NCBI GenBank assembly: GCA_900637135.1
Contig: LR134353.1
Span: 1,302,001 to 1,366,000 of the forward strand
DNA: 64,000 bases
Direction of reading: 5' to 3'
Source of the DNA: Mycolicibacterium flavescens
GTDB lineage: Bacteria; Actinomycetota; Actinomycetes; Mycobacteriales; Mycobacteriaceae
Position 1 is the stretch's first letter; the number at the start of each line of letters is the position of its first letter. Positions 1 to 9,300 of the stretch are shown in pieces. The position numbers and the translations under genes were made by a program. The notes below the pieces were generated by a model. It searched no databases and was not told the DNA's origin. It was given only the letters and a program-made list of their open reading frames with translations.

Positions 1-207
1 CTCGCCGAGCTGGCCGCCGAGTCCGGCGTCGGCGAGAACGAGTTCGTGGCACGGGTCTCGGTCGATTCGACCGCCAGACAAGGCGACACGATCCAGCTGG
101 CGTTCGACACGTCGAAGCTGGTGGTCTTCGATCCCGAGACGGGCAACAACCTCAGCCTGCCCGAGGCCGATGCGCCTGCCGATTCACCCGCGCCGCCGGC
201 CGAGTGA
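1..207 (+). CDS. sugC: Trehalose ABC importer ATP-binding protein, C-terminal fragment
   Basis: Only the last 68 residues are in the window; the gene begins upstream. The fragment is the OB-fold/TOBE-type tail typical of the MalK/UgpC/SugC ATPase family (VGENEFVARVSVDS, then GDTIQLAFDTSKLVVFDPETG), followed by a Pro/Ala-rich end. In the family it energises LpqY-SugABC, which recycles trehalose released during mycolate transfer. The name rests partly on context: corA and mdh follow, the same order as sugC-corA-mdh in M. tuberculosis (from memory). The TGA overlaps the GTG of the next gene, so the two are probably translationally coupled. No ATPase motifs lie in the visible part, so another sugar-transport ATPase cannot be excluded from the fragment alone. 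Confidence 0.8.
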   Translation, partial: LAELAAESGVGENEFVARVSVDSTARQGDTIQLAFDTSKLVVFDPETGNNLSLPEADAPADSPAPPAE

Positions 208-797
208 TCGACGTCCCCGCGACGGTCCGTACCTACCTGCGCGAGCATTTCGCCGGGCAGGGCATCGATTCCGAGCCCGACGAGGCCAGCGTCACTTTCC
301 TGGGCACCGAGACCATCGACGTGCTGCGCTTCGGGCCGGACCCCGAAGGGGTCATCCACTATGTGTCGCTGGGCTGCTCGCGTCATCCGATGTTCGACCC
401 GACCGAGATGGTCACCGACGTCGTGCACGGTCCGCGCGCGGAGGTGATCGTCGCCCTTCGCGGACCCTCGCCGCGGGGGCTGCACCGGTCGATCGCGATC
501 GTGGCGGCCGCGCCCGCGGTGGAAGGTCTCGTCCTGGCGCCCGATGCGTTGATCGACCTCGAGACACCGCTGTGGGAGAACACACCGTTCACCGCATTCC
601 TGTTGAGTGACAGCGAAATCGACGACGTACCGTTGGCCGGCCCGCTTGAGCCGGTGAAGGTGTTGGCCGCCACGCCGATCACCGCGACCGAAGCCGCGTG
701 GGTGCGCCTCAAGGGTGCCGACGCGATGCGCGAGGCGTGGCAGCAGGACGGCGTCGACGTGCTCGACCCGGCACGTCCGGCGGCCAAGCCGAGCTGA
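204..797 (+). CDS. Suppressor-of-fused (SUFU) domain protein
   Basis: A 197-residue soluble protein starting at GTG 204, within the stop region of the sugar-transporter gene (GTGA overlap). It resembles bacterial SUFU-domain proteins: an N-terminal helix, then a segment ending VIHYVSLGCSRHPMFDP, then ARAEVIVALR-like strands and a late LLSDSEIDDVPL segment near the pattern these proteins share (a lead-in on enzyme-like strands, then a hydrophobic end). No signal peptide or membrane segment is seen. The coupling with SugC suggests co-expression with the trehalose importer, but no function is known to me for this family in bacteria; many members are immunity-like proteins. M. tuberculosis, as I recall, has no gene here. 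The family call is by pattern memory. Confidence 0.65.
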   Translation: MIDVPATVRTYLREHFAGQGIDSEPDEASVTFLGTETIDVLRFGPDPEGVIHYVSLGCSRHPMFDPTEMVTDVVHGPRAEVIVALRGPSPRGLHRSIAIVAAAPAVEGLVLAPDALIDLETPLWENTPFTAFLLSDSEIDDVPLAGPLEPVKVLAATPITATEAAWVRLKGADAMREAWQQDGVDVLDPARPAAKPS

Positions 798-815
798 CGT
801 CCGCCGTTCGCCGAT

Positions 816-1877
816 TCACAGCCAGTCGTTGCGCCGGAACGCGCGGAAAAGCAGGCCGCAGATGACGACCATGAACAGCAACACCGCGGGATAGCCCCAC
901 GTCACCGACAGCTCCGGCATGTGGTCGAAATTCATACCGTAGATGCCGGCGATCGCCGTCGGCACCGCGGCGATCGCGACATAGGCCGAGATCTTGCGCA
1001 TGTCGGTGTTCTGCTGCATCGCCACTTTCCCGACGGCCGCCTGCACGAGCGAGCTGAGCACCTCGTCGAATCCGGCGATGCGATCGGATGCCTTGATGGA
1101 GTGGTCGAGCACGTCGCCCATGTAGCGCAGGATCTCCACCGAGATGAGGTCGGCGTGCTCGGTACCGAGACTTCGGAAGTCCGTTGCCAATGGGCCCACC
1201 GCACGGCGGAGTTCGATGATCTCGCGCTTGAGCAGGTAGATGCATTCGATGTCGGTCCGTTTGGTCGGTGAGAAGACGTCCTCCTCCATCGCGTCGATGT
1301 CGGTTTCGATCGAGTCGGTCACTTCGAGGTAGCCGTCCACGACGTGGTCGGCGATCGCGTGCATCACCGCATACGGGCCGAGTTCCAACAGGTTCGGTGC
1401 GGCCTCGAGGTGTTTGCGAACGCCGGCCAGCCCGCCGTGTTCGCCATGCCGGACGGTCACCACGAAGTCGGGCCCGACGAAGATCATGATCTCGCCGGTC
1501 TCGACGATCTCGCGCGCGTTCGCGATCGACTCGTGTTCGATGTAGGTGACGGTCTTGAGGACGAGGAACAAGGTGTCGTCGTAGCGTTCGAGCTTCGGTC
1601 GCTGATGGGCGTGCACCGCATCCTCGACCGCGAGCGGGTGCAGACCGAAAACGTCCGCGACCGTCTGCATCTGGCGTTCGTCGGGTCCATTCAAACCGAC
1701 CCAGACGAAGGCGTTGCCGCCCTCCCGACGCAGCTCCGCCACCTTGTTCTGAGCGGCGTCGTGGCTGAAACTTCCCGGCAGCCGAGAGCCGTCGCAATAG
1801 ACGGCGCAGTCCACCGTCGCATGCGCGACGGGCACGCGGACGGGGTCGGCGGCCAGGCCGTCGCGGCTGTTCTTCAC
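816..1877 (-). CDS. corA: CorA-family magnesium/cobalt transporter
   Basis: A 353-residue protein of the CorA family, which forms pentameric Mg2+/Co2+ channels in the inner membrane. The long N-terminal cytoplasmic part (about residues 1-290) is charged and helical. The C-terminus has two membrane helices, and the signature YGMNF ends the first one, followed by an acidic/aromatic loop (DHMPELSVTWGYP) and a basic tail. This is the expected arrangement and length. The start is GTG 1877; no good ribosome binding site is visible, so it is approximate. It converges on the SUFU gene (18 bp apart) and is divergent from mdh, in the position of Rv1239c. Confidence 0.93.
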   Translation of the reverse strand: MKNSRDGLAADPVRVPVAHATVDCAVYCDGSRLPGSFSHDAAQNKVAELRREGGNAFVWVGLNGPDERQMQTVADVFGLHPLAVEDAVHAHQRPKLERYDDTLFLVLKTVTYIEHESIANAREIVETGEIMIFVGPDFVVTVRHGEHGGLAGVRKHLEAAPNLLELGPYAVMHAIADHVVDGYLEVTDSIETDIDAMEEDVFSPTKRTDIECIYLLKREIIELRRAVGPLATDFRSLGTEHADLISVEILRYMGDVLDHSIKASDRIAGFDEVLSSLVQAAVGKVAMQQNTDMRKISAYVAIAAVPTAIAGIYGMNFDHMPELSVTWGYPAVLLFMVVICGLLFRAFRRNDWL

Positions 1878-2065
1878 GGCCGGACGAAGCGACGGAGGGC
1901 CGGACTCAACGACGGCATCGGCGCAGCCTCCCTGAACGACGCACGCCCGGTTTCGGGCCGTGGTAGATGCTACGCGGCTGGGCGCGTCGGCTGCCTGCTA
2001 GTTTCGTTCCCGACGCAATCCGCCCGCGGTGCGGGCAACGTAAATCTGTCCAAGGAGCATCTGAC

Positions 2066-3055
2066 GTGAGCACAACTCCCCTCAAGGTCGCAGTCACCGG
2101 TGCCGCCGGCCAGATCGGCTACAGCTTGCTGTTCCGCCTCGCGAGCGGATCACTTCTCGGCCCCGACCGGCCGATCGAGCTGCGCCTCCTCGAGATCGAG
2201 CCGGCGCTCAAGGCGCTCGAGGGTGTGGTGATGGAGCTCGACGACTGTGCGTTCCCGCTTCTTGCCGGCGTTCAGATCGGCGCCGACGCGAACAAGATCT
2301 TCGACGGCGTCAACCTGGCTCTGCTCGTCGGCGCGCGCCCCCGCGGCCCGGGCATGGAGCGCAGTGACCTGCTCGAGGCCAACGGCGCGATCTTCACCGC
2401 ACAGGGCAAGGCGCTTAACGAGGTGGCCGCCGACGACGTGCGCATCGGGGTGACCGGCAACCCCGCCAACACCAACGCGCTCATCGCGATGTCCAACGCC
2501 CCCGACATCCCGCGCGAGCGGTTCTCGGCGCTGACCCGCCTCGATCACAACCGGGCGATCAGCCAGCTGGCCCGCAAGACCGGCGCCAAGGTCACCGACA
2601 TCAAGAAGATGACGATCTGGGGCAACCACTCGGCCACCCAGTACCCGGACATCTTCCACGCCGAGGTCGGCGGCCGCAACGCCGCCGAGGTGGTCAACGA
2701 CCAGGACTGGATCGAGAACGACTTCATCCCGACCGTCGCCAAGCGCGGTGCGGCCATCATCGACGCCCGCGGTGCGTCCTCGGCGGCGTCGGCCGCCTCG
2801 GCGACCGTCGACGCGGCCCGGGACTGGCTGCTGGGCACGCCCGCCGACGACTGGGTGTCGATGGCGGTGTACTCCGACGGTTCCTACGGTGTTCCGGAGG
2901 GCCTGATCTCGTCGTTCCCGGTGACGACGAAGGACGGCGACTGGTCGATCGTGCAGGGCCTGGACATCGACGATTTCTCCCGCAGCCGCATCGACAAGAC
3001 GACGGCCGAGCTCGCCGACGAGCGCAAAGCGGTCACCGATCTCGGCCTGATTTGA
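2066..3055 (+). CDS. mdh: Malate dehydrogenase (NAD)
   Basis: Interconverts malate and oxaloacetate in the TCA cycle in the cytosol. The product is 329 residues, the length I recall for mycobacterial Mdh. The Rossmann motif [19 protein letters not shown] lies at the N-terminus, [11 protein letters not shown] carries a conserved substrate-side Asp/Arg region, and the catalytic His lies in [12 protein letters not shown]. The start is GTG 2066 because a strong ribosome binding site (AAGGAG, 2052-2057) sits 8 nt before it; an in-frame ATG at 1967 has no such support. A possible -10 (TAGTTT, 1999-2004) would give a leader of about 60 nt. Malic enzyme follows 49 bp downstream, so malate oxidation and decarboxylation genes lie side by side. 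Confidence 0.96.
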   Translation: MSTTPLKVAVTGAAGQIGYSLLFRLASGSLLGPDRPIELRLLEIEPALKALEGVVMELDDCAFPLLAGVQIGADANKIFDGVNLALLVGARPRGPGMERSDLLEANGAIFTAQGKALNEVAADDVRIGVTGNPANTNALIAMSNAPDIPRERFSALTRLDHNRAISQLARKTGAKVTDIKKMTIWGNHSATQYPDIFHAEVGGRNAAEVVNDQDWIENDFIPTVAKRGAAIIDARGASSAASAASATVDAARDWLLGTPADDWVSMAVYSDGSYGVPEGLISSFPVTTKDGDWSIVQGLDIDDFSRSRIDKTTAELADERKAVTDLGLI

Positions 3056-3104
3056 GGCCGCGGGCGATTAGGTTACCTACCAGTTCGTCGTTAACCTGGG
3101 CGCC

Positions 3105-4301
3105 GTGTCGCAAGCGGTGAGAGACCTTCCATTGACCGGATCCAATATCGTCCTCAGCGATGAGGAGATCTTCGCGGCCCACGTCGGCGGCAAGCTCTCG
3201 GTAGCGCTGAACGCGGCCCTCGACACCGAACGGGCGTTGTCCGTCGCCTACACGCCAGGCGTGGCCCAGGTCAGCCGGGCCATCGCCGCCGACCACACGC
3301 TGGCCGCCCGTTACACGTGGGCGAGTCGCATGGTGGCGGTGGTCAGCGACGGCAGCGCGGTGCTGGGGCTCGGTGACATCGGCCCGGCGGCGTCGCTTCC
3401 GGTGATGGAGGGCAAGAGCGCCCTGTTCAAGGCGTTCGCCGACCTCGACTCGATCCCGATCGTGCTCGACACCAAGGACACCGACGAGATCGTCGAGACC
3501 CTGGTGCGGCTCCGTCCGACGTTCGGGGCCGTCAACCTCGAGGACATCTCAGCGCCGCGATGCTTCGAGATCGAGCGGCGCCTGGTCGAGGCGCTGGACT
3601 GCCCGGTCATGCACGACGACCAGCACGGCACCGCGATCGTCGTGCTGGCCGCCCTACTGGGCGCGGCCAAGGTCGTCGATCGCGAGATCGCCTCGCTTCG
3701 GGTCGTCGTCTCCGGCTGCGGCGCGGCAGGCATCGCGTGCGCGAAGATCCTGATGGCGGCGGGCGTCAGCGACATCACGCTGCTCGACTCGCAGGGCATC
3801 GTGCACAAGGGCCGCCAGAACCTCAACTCCTACAAGGCCGACCTGGCCGAGTCGAGCAACCCGCGCGGGCTGACCGGCGGACTCGCCGAAGCGATCGAGG
3901 GCGCCGACGTGTTCCTGGGGCTGTCCGCGGGCGTGGTGCCCGTCGACCTGGTCGCCTCGATGGCGCCGAACTCGATCGTGTTCGCGCTGTCGAATCCGGA
4001 TCCGGAAATCCACCCCGACGACGCGAGCCGGTACGCGGCCGTCGTCGCCACCGGGCGCAGCGACTTTCCGAACCAGATCAACAATGTGCTCGCCTTCCCG
4101 GGCGTGTTCCGCGGTGCGCTCGACGCCGGTGCGCGCCGCATCACCGAGCGGATGAAGGTGGCCGCCGCCGAAGCGATCTTCTCAGTCGTCGGGACCGACC
4201 TCGCACCCGATCGCATTGTGCCGAGCGTGCTCGACCCCCGGGTCGCCCCCGCCGTCGCGCAGGCCGTCGCCAGTGCGTCCCGCGACGCGTCGGGAGGCTA
4301 G
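3105..4301 (+). CDS. Malic enzyme (short, about 400-residue type)
   Basis: Oxidatively decarboxylates malate to pyruvate using NAD(P). The 398-residue length matches the short bacterial type without a phosphotransacetylase-like tail; mycobacterial Mez is a different, longer type. Seen in order: AYTPGVAQVSRAI (catalytic Tyr region), GLGDIGPAASLPVMEGKSALFKAF (catalytic Lys), the metal-binding NLEDISAPRCFEIE and HDDQHGTA, then the nucleotide-binding SGCGAAGIACAKIL. A TAACCT box at 3092-3097 ends 7 nt before the GTG, so the mRNA is probably leaderless and the start is well supported. It has its own promoter although it follows mdh closely. Cofactor preference cannot be told from sequence by eye. 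Confidence 0.92.
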   Translation: MSQAVRDLPLTGSNIVLSDEEIFAAHVGGKLSVALNAALDTERALSVAYTPGVAQVSRAIAADHTLAARYTWASRMVAVVSDGSAVLGLGDIGPAASLPVMEGKSALFKAFADLDSIPIVLDTKDTDEIVETLVRLRPTFGAVNLEDISAPRCFEIERRLVEALDCPVMHDDQHGTAIVVLAALLGAAKVVDREIASLRVVVSGCGAAGIACAKILMAAGVSDITLLDSQGIVHKGRQNLNSYKADLAESSNPRGLTGGLAEAIEGADVFLGLSAGVVPVDLVASMAPNSIVFALSNPDPEIHPDDASRYAAVVATGRSDFPNQINNVLAFPGVFRGALDAGARRITERMKVAAAEAIFSVVGTDLAPDRIVPSVLDPRVAPAVAQAVASASRDASGG

Positions 4302-4307
4302 ACGCTG

Positions 4308-5150
4308 GTGGGCCGGCGGCTGGCGCTGGCGCTCGTCGCGGTGGTCGTGGCGAGCAGTGCGGCGTGCGGTGAGGACACCGAGCGGCCGTCGATAGCCGTC
4401 GGCGCCACAGCCGATCCCGAGTCGACGTTGATCGCCCACCTTTATGCCGCCGCGCTGCGCTCGTACGGCAACCCCGCTCACGTCAAAATCGAGGACGACC
4501 CGCTGACCGGGCTGGACACCGGGGCCGTCCGGGTCGTGCCCGGGCTCACCGGACGGTTGCTGCACCGGTTCAATCCCGAGGCGGCGGCACGTGCGCCGAC
4601 GCAGGTGTACCGCGAGATGGTCTCCGCGCTGCCCGAAGGCGTCGCGGCGGGGGACTACACCACGTCGGCCGAGGACAAGCCCGCCCTCGCGGTCACCGAG
4701 GCGACCGCCGGAAAGTGGGACGGGCGCGACGTCACCGCCGCGGTGCGCAACTGCGACGGGCTGACCATCGCCGCGGTCGCCGACGCACCCCGTCCGGAGG
4801 CGATCGGCATGTGTGAACCCAACGTGACTGAATTCCCCGACAGCGACGCGGCTTTCGATGCTGTGCGCTCCGGCCGGTTCCCCGCCGCGTGGACGACGAC
4901 CGCGGCTCCCGGCATTCCGCCCGAATTGGTGATGCTGTCGGACCGCACGTCGCTGATCCGCGCGGAGAACCTGGTGCCGCTGTCTCGCCGCAACGGACTC
5001 AACGAGTCCCAGGTGCTCGCGCTCAACGAGGTCGCCGGCGTGCTGGACACCGCGGCGTTGGCCGAGATGCGCGCCGAGGTCGCCGACGGCGCTGATCCAG
5101 GCCACGTGGCTGAAGCGTTCCTCTCCGAACACCCCCTCGGCGACTCGTAA
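4308..5150 (+). CDS. lpqZ: Lipoprotein LpqZ-like, betaine/choline-type solute-binding fold
   Basis: A 280-residue exported lipoprotein. The signal peptide (MGRRLALALVAVVVASSAAC) ends at Cys20, a slightly non-standard lipobox (SAAC). The rest resembles periplasmic substrate-binding proteins of the OpuAC/ProX type: early VGATADPESTLIAHLYAAALRSYG, a middle DAAFDAVRSGRFPAAWTTT, and late LNEVAGVLDTAALAEM. The GTG start has GGGAGG at 4292-4297 and lies only 6 bp after malic enzyme, so the two genes are probably co-transcribed. No permease or ATPase gene lies nearby, so its transport partner, if any, is elsewhere. It occupies the position of Rv1244 (lpqZ). Confidence 0.85.
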   Translation: MGRRLALALVAVVVASSAACGEDTERPSIAVGATADPESTLIAHLYAAALRSYGNPAHVKIEDDPLTGLDTGAVRVVPGLTGRLLHRFNPEAAARAPTQVYREMVSALPEGVAAGDYTTSAEDKPALAVTEATAGKWDGRDVTAAVRNCDGLTIAAVADAPRPEAIGMCEPNVTEFPDSDAAFDAVRSGRFPAAWTTTAAPGIPPELVMLSDRTSLIRAENLVPLSRRNGLNESQVLALNEVAGVLDTAALAEMRAEVADGADPGHVAEAFLSEHPLGDS

Positions 5151-5175
5151 CCCATTGGCCCTTACCCCGTGTGCC

Positions 5176-5235
5176 GCGAGCGGGCGTATCTGTCCACGAC
5201 ACGCCGCGATTTCTCGACAGTTCGCGCACGCTCGC
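5176..5235. terminator. Imperfect intergenic hairpin between convergent genes
   Basis: Arms at about 5176-5194 and 5216-5235 are reverse complements at roughly three quarters of positions and flank a 21-nt loop containing ACACGCCGCG. It lies between the convergent lpqZ and SDR genes and may end transcription from both sides; there is no T-tract. Sequences of this kind recur between mycobacterial genes as far as I recall, so it may be a repeated element. Confidence 0.4.
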
Positions 5236-5253
5236 GCGTGTACTTAGTGCACG

Positions 5254-6084
5254 TCAGTGGCTGTTTGGCACCAGACGCTTCATCAACGACAGGAACAGAC
5301 GCTGATAGCCCGAACCGGTGAGCCGCACGATCGCGTCAAGGATCTTGGCATCGGGTCCGACGAGCACCCGAGCCCGGTTCCTACGGACGCCGTCCAAAAT
5401 GATTCTTGCGGCGCGCTCAGAGGTGGTTCGCGTGAGCCATGTGTCGAACGTCTTGGTCAGGCCCTCGCGGTCGACGCCCTCAGCGGCCGTCGAATTGCGC
5501 ATGATCGCGGTCTTGATCCCGCCGGGGTGGATGGTGGTGACCTTGACCGGATGGCCCGAGGCCTGCATCTCCTGGCGCAGGGCCTCGGTGAACCCGCGGA
5601 CCGCGAACTTCGCAGAGTTGTATGCCGCCTGGCCCGGAACCGAGAAGATGCCGAACAGGCTCGACACGTTGACGACGTGCCCGTCGCCCGACGCGATCAG
5701 ATGCGGCAGGAACGCTTTCGTGCCGTTGACGACGCCCCAGAAGTCGACGTCCATCACCCGTTCGATGTCCTTGTACGGGGTCACCTCGACATCGCCCACA
5801 TACGCGATGCCTGCGTTGTTGTAGATCTGGTTGACCTTGCCGAAGTGCTCGACGACCGCGTCGGCGTACAGCTCGAAGGCCTCACGCTCGGTGACGTCGA
5901 GGCGGTCCGTCTTCACCGGCGCGCCGATCGCCTTGAGCCGCTCCTCGGTCGCCGCCAGACCCTCGGCGTCGACGTCGCTGATCGCCACACTTGCGCCCGA
6001 CTTGCCCAGCTCGATCGCCAGCGCCTGTCCGATACCCGACCCGGCACCGGTCACCACGGCGACCTTTCCGGCGAAGCCCTGCAT
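5254..6084 (-). CDS. Short-chain dehydrogenase/reductase (Rv1245c-like)
   Basis: A 276-residue classical SDR using NAD(P). Cofactor motif VVTGAGSGIGQALA is at residues 9-22, NNAG at the usual mid-Rossmann position, the catalytic Ser in VVNVSSLFG, and YNSAK as YxxxK; HPGGIKT follows. The start is ATG 6084: AGGGAG lies 5 nt before it, while an in-frame GTG at 6090 would overlap the binding site. The C-terminus carries a basic, amphipathic tail (FLSLMKRLVPNSH), common in membrane-associated SDRs. The gene stands alone on the minus strand, downstream of kgd and separated from it by a hairpin and a tandem repeat. The substrate is not known. Confidence 0.92.
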   Translation of the reverse strand: MQGFAGKVAVVTGAGSGIGQALAIELGKSGASVAISDVDAEGLAATEERLKAIGAPVKTDRLDVTEREAFELYADAVVEHFGKVNQIYNNAGIAYVGDVEVTPYKDIERVMDVDFWGVVNGTKAFLPHLIASGDGHVVNVSSLFGIFSVPGQAAYNSAKFAVRGFTEALRQEMQASGHPVKVTTIHPGGIKTAIMRNSTAAEGVDREGLTKTFDTWLTRTTSERAARIILDGVRRNRARVLVGPDAKILDAIVRLTGSGYQRLFLSLMKRLVPNSH

Positions 6085-6142
6085 AACCACTCCCTCGTGT
6101 TGCTGCCGTCAAGAGGCTAGCCGGTACCGCAGGTCCGCCCAC

Positions 6143-6187
6143 TAACGGGTTGATCGCACGCACCTGGTGCGGGCAATCAACCCGTTA
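6143..6187. repeat. Palindromic intergenic repeat, copy 1 (possible kgd terminator)
   Basis: A perfect 12-bp stem (TAACGGGTTGAT / ATCAACCCGTTA) encloses a second small hairpin (CGCACC-T-GGTGCG). The core 6149-6181 matches 23994-24026 at 27 of 33 positions, and the inner stem keeps pairing in both copies through compensating changes. It lies downstream of kgd in the direction of kgd transcription, so a terminator role is possible; no T-run follows. Confidence 0.7.
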
Positions 6188-6207
6188 AGGCCCGCCGAAT
6201 GCGAAGG

Positions 6208-6331
6208 CTCAGGCGAACGCCTCGTGCAGGTTGTCGTCTCCTCGGCGCCCGCCTTCGTTCCTCAGGCGAACGCCTCGTGCAGGTTGTCGTCTCCTCGGCG
6301 CCCGCCTTCGTTCCTCAGGCGAACGCCTCGT
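6208..6331. repeat. 53-bp tandem repeat derived from the 3' end of kgd
   Basis: Two complete 53-bp copies (6208-6260, 6261-6313) are followed by 18 bp of a third at the true end of kgd (6314-6331). The first 18 bp, CTCAGGCGAACGCCTCGT, contain the kgd stop codon and its last codons read on the minus strand. The two full copies appear identical. The period is not a multiple of three, but all full copies lie behind the stop codon, so the protein is not changed. Confidence 0.95.
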
Positions 6332-9300
6332 CGATGATCTCCTGCTGCTCGACGGCGTGCACCTTCGACGAGCCCGACGACGGCGCCGACATGGCCCGCC
6401 GCGAGACGCGCGTGATGCCGCTCAACTTCTCCGGAAGCACCTCCGGCAATGTCAGCCCGAACGTCGGCCATGGGCCCTGGTTCGCCGGTTCCTCCTGCAC
6501 CCACAAGTACTGCTCGACGTTGGGGTAGCGGTCCAGCGTCTCGGCCAACCGGCGCCGCGGCAGCGGGGCGAGCTGTTCGACGCGCACGATCGCCACGTCG
6601 TCGCGCTCATCCTTCTTCTTGCGCGCGGCCAGCTCGTAGTAGAGCTTGCCGCTGCACAACAGCATCCGCTTGGCCTTGTTGCGATCTCCGTCGCCGTCGG
6701 TGTAGGTCGGCTCCTCGAGGACCGAGCGGAACTTCTGCTCGGTGAAGTCGCGGATGTCGCTCACGGCGGCCTTGTTGCGCAGCATCGACTTCGGCGTGAA
6801 CACGATGAGGGGCCGATGAATACCGTCCAGGGCGTGACGCCGCAGCAGGTGGAAGTAGTTCGCCGGCGTGGACGGCATCGCGATCGTCATCGACCCCTCG
6901 GCCCACAACAGCAGGAACCGCTCGATGCGGCCCGACGTGTGGTCGGGGCCCTGGCCTTCGTGCCCGTGCGGCAGCAGCAGCACCACGTCCGAACGCTGGC
7001 CCCACTTGGCCTCGCCGGAGCTGATGAACTCGTCGATGATCGACTGCGCACCGTTGATGAAGTCGCCGAACTGCGCCTCCCACAACACCATTGCATCGGG
7101 GTTGCCGACCGAGTAGCCGTACTCGAAGCCGACGGCCGCGAACTCCGACAACGGGGAGTCGTACACCATGAACCTGCCGCCGGTCGGGTTGCCGTCCTTG
7201 TCGACGGTCAACAGATCCAGCGGGGTGAACTCCTGACCCGTCTTGCGGTCGATGATCACCGAATGGCGCTGGGTGAACGTGCCTCGGCGGGTGTCCTGCC
7301 CGGACAGCCGCACGGTCTTGCCCTCGGCGATCAGCGCGCCGAGCGCGAGCAGCTCGGCGAACGCCCAGTCCACCTTGCCCTCGTAGGCCATCTCGCGGCG
7401 CTTCTCCAGCACCGGCTTGACGCGCGGGTGCACGCTGAAGCCCTCGGGCACCGACAGATGGGCATCACCGATCCGCGCCAGCAGCGACTTGTCGACCGCG
7501 GTGTTCGTACCGGCGGGCACCATCTGATCGGCTTCCACCGAGGCGCTGGGTTCGATCTCGTGTTTCTCGAGTTCGCGCACCTCGTTGAAGACGCGTTCCA
7601 GCTGGCCCTGGTAGTCGCGCAGCGCGTCCTCGGCCTCTTTCATCGAGATGTCGCCGCGGCCGATCAGTGCTTCGGTGTAGCTCTTGCGCACACCGCGCTT
7701 GACGTCGATCGCGTCGTACATCCGCGGCTGGGTCATCGACGGGTCGTCGCCCTCGTTGTGCCCGCGGCGGCGGTAGCACAGCATGTCGATCACGACGTCC
7801 TTGTGGAACTTCTGCCGGAAGTCGACCGCGAGCCGGGCCACCCACGCGGCCGCCTCGGGGTCGTCGCCGTTGACGTGGAAGATCGGCGCACCGACCATCT
7901 TGGCCACGTCGGTGCAGTACTCCGAGGACTTGGCGTCGGACGGCGATGTGGTGAAACCGATCTGGTTGTTGACGATGATGTGGATCGTCCCGCCGACGCG
8001 ATATCCCCGCAGCAGCGCCAGGTTCAGCGTCTCGGCCACCACGCCCTGACCGGCGAACGCGGCGTCGCCGTGCAGCATCAGCGGCACGACGCTGAACGCC
8101 CCGGCGCCCTCACCGTCGCCGTCGCCCCCGTCGATCACGTCCTGCTTGGCGCGCACGAGGCCCTCCAGGACCGGGTCGACGGCCTCGAGGTGCGACGGGT
8201 TGGCCACCAGCGACACGTCGATGTCGTTGTCGCCGAACATCTGGATGAACCTGCCCGACGCGCCCAGGTGGTACTTCACGTCACCGGAGCCGTGCGCCTG
8301 CGACGGGTTCAGATTCCCTTCGAACTCGGAGAAGATCTGCGAGTACGGCTTGCCGACGATGTTGGCCAGCACGTTGAGCCTGCCGCGGTGCGGCATGGCG
8401 ATGACGACCTCGTCGAGCGCGTACTCGGCGCACTGGTCAATCACCGCATCCATGGTCGGGATGACCGTCTCCGCGCCCTCCAGCGAGAAACGTTTCTGGC
8501 CAACGTACTTCGTCTGCAAAAACGTCTCGAACGCCTCGGCCGCGTTGAGCTTGCTCAAGATGTACTTCTGCTCGGCGACGGTCGGCTTCTCGTGCTTCTT
8601 CTCGATGCGCTCCTGCAGCCACTGCTGCTGCTCGGGTTCGAGGATGTGCGTGTACTCGACGCCGATGTGGCGACAGTAGGAGTCACGCAGCAGCCCCAAC
8701 ACGTCGCGTAGCTTCTTCTCGTCGGCGCCGGCGAACCCGTTGACCTTGAACTCGCGATCGAGGTCCCACAGCGTCAGCCCGTGGGTGAGGATGTCCAGGT
8801 CGGGGTGGCTGCGGAAGCGGTTCTTGTCCAGCCGCAGCGGATCGATGTCGGCCATCAGGTGGCCGCGGTTGCGGTAGTCCGAGATCAGCTCGATGACGCG
8901 GGCGTTCTTGTCCTCGACCGAGTCCGGGTTGTCGGTCCGCCAGCGCACCGGCTCGTACGGGATGTGCAGCTCGCGGAAGATCTCATCGAAGAAGTCGTCG
9001 TCGAGCAGCAGTTCGTGGATGGTGCGCAGGAAGTCCCCGGATTCGGCGCCCTGGATGATGCGATGGTCGTAGGTCGACGTCAGCGTGACCAGCTTCCCGA
9101 TGCCCAGTTGGGCGATGCGTTCCTCGCTGGCGCCCTGGAACTCGGCGGGGTACTCCATCGCGCCGACGCCGAGGATCGTGCCCTGGCCGCGCATCAGCCG
9201 CGGCACCGAGTGCACGGTGCCGATGGTGCCCGGGTTGGTCAGCGAGATCGTCACGCCGGAGAAGTCGTCCATGGTGAGCTTGCCGTCGCGGGCCCGCCGC

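Noticed and set aside
3067..3085. TTAGGTTACCTACC between mdh and malic enzyme as an IdeR box
   Set aside because: Only the left half matches; the right half (CTAACCTAA) is absent.
6231..8711. Long plus-strand open frame (826 codons) opposite kgd
   Set aside because: It is antisense to a clearly coding gene; its composition is Arg/His/Leu-rich without motifs, the usual shadow in GC-rich DNA.
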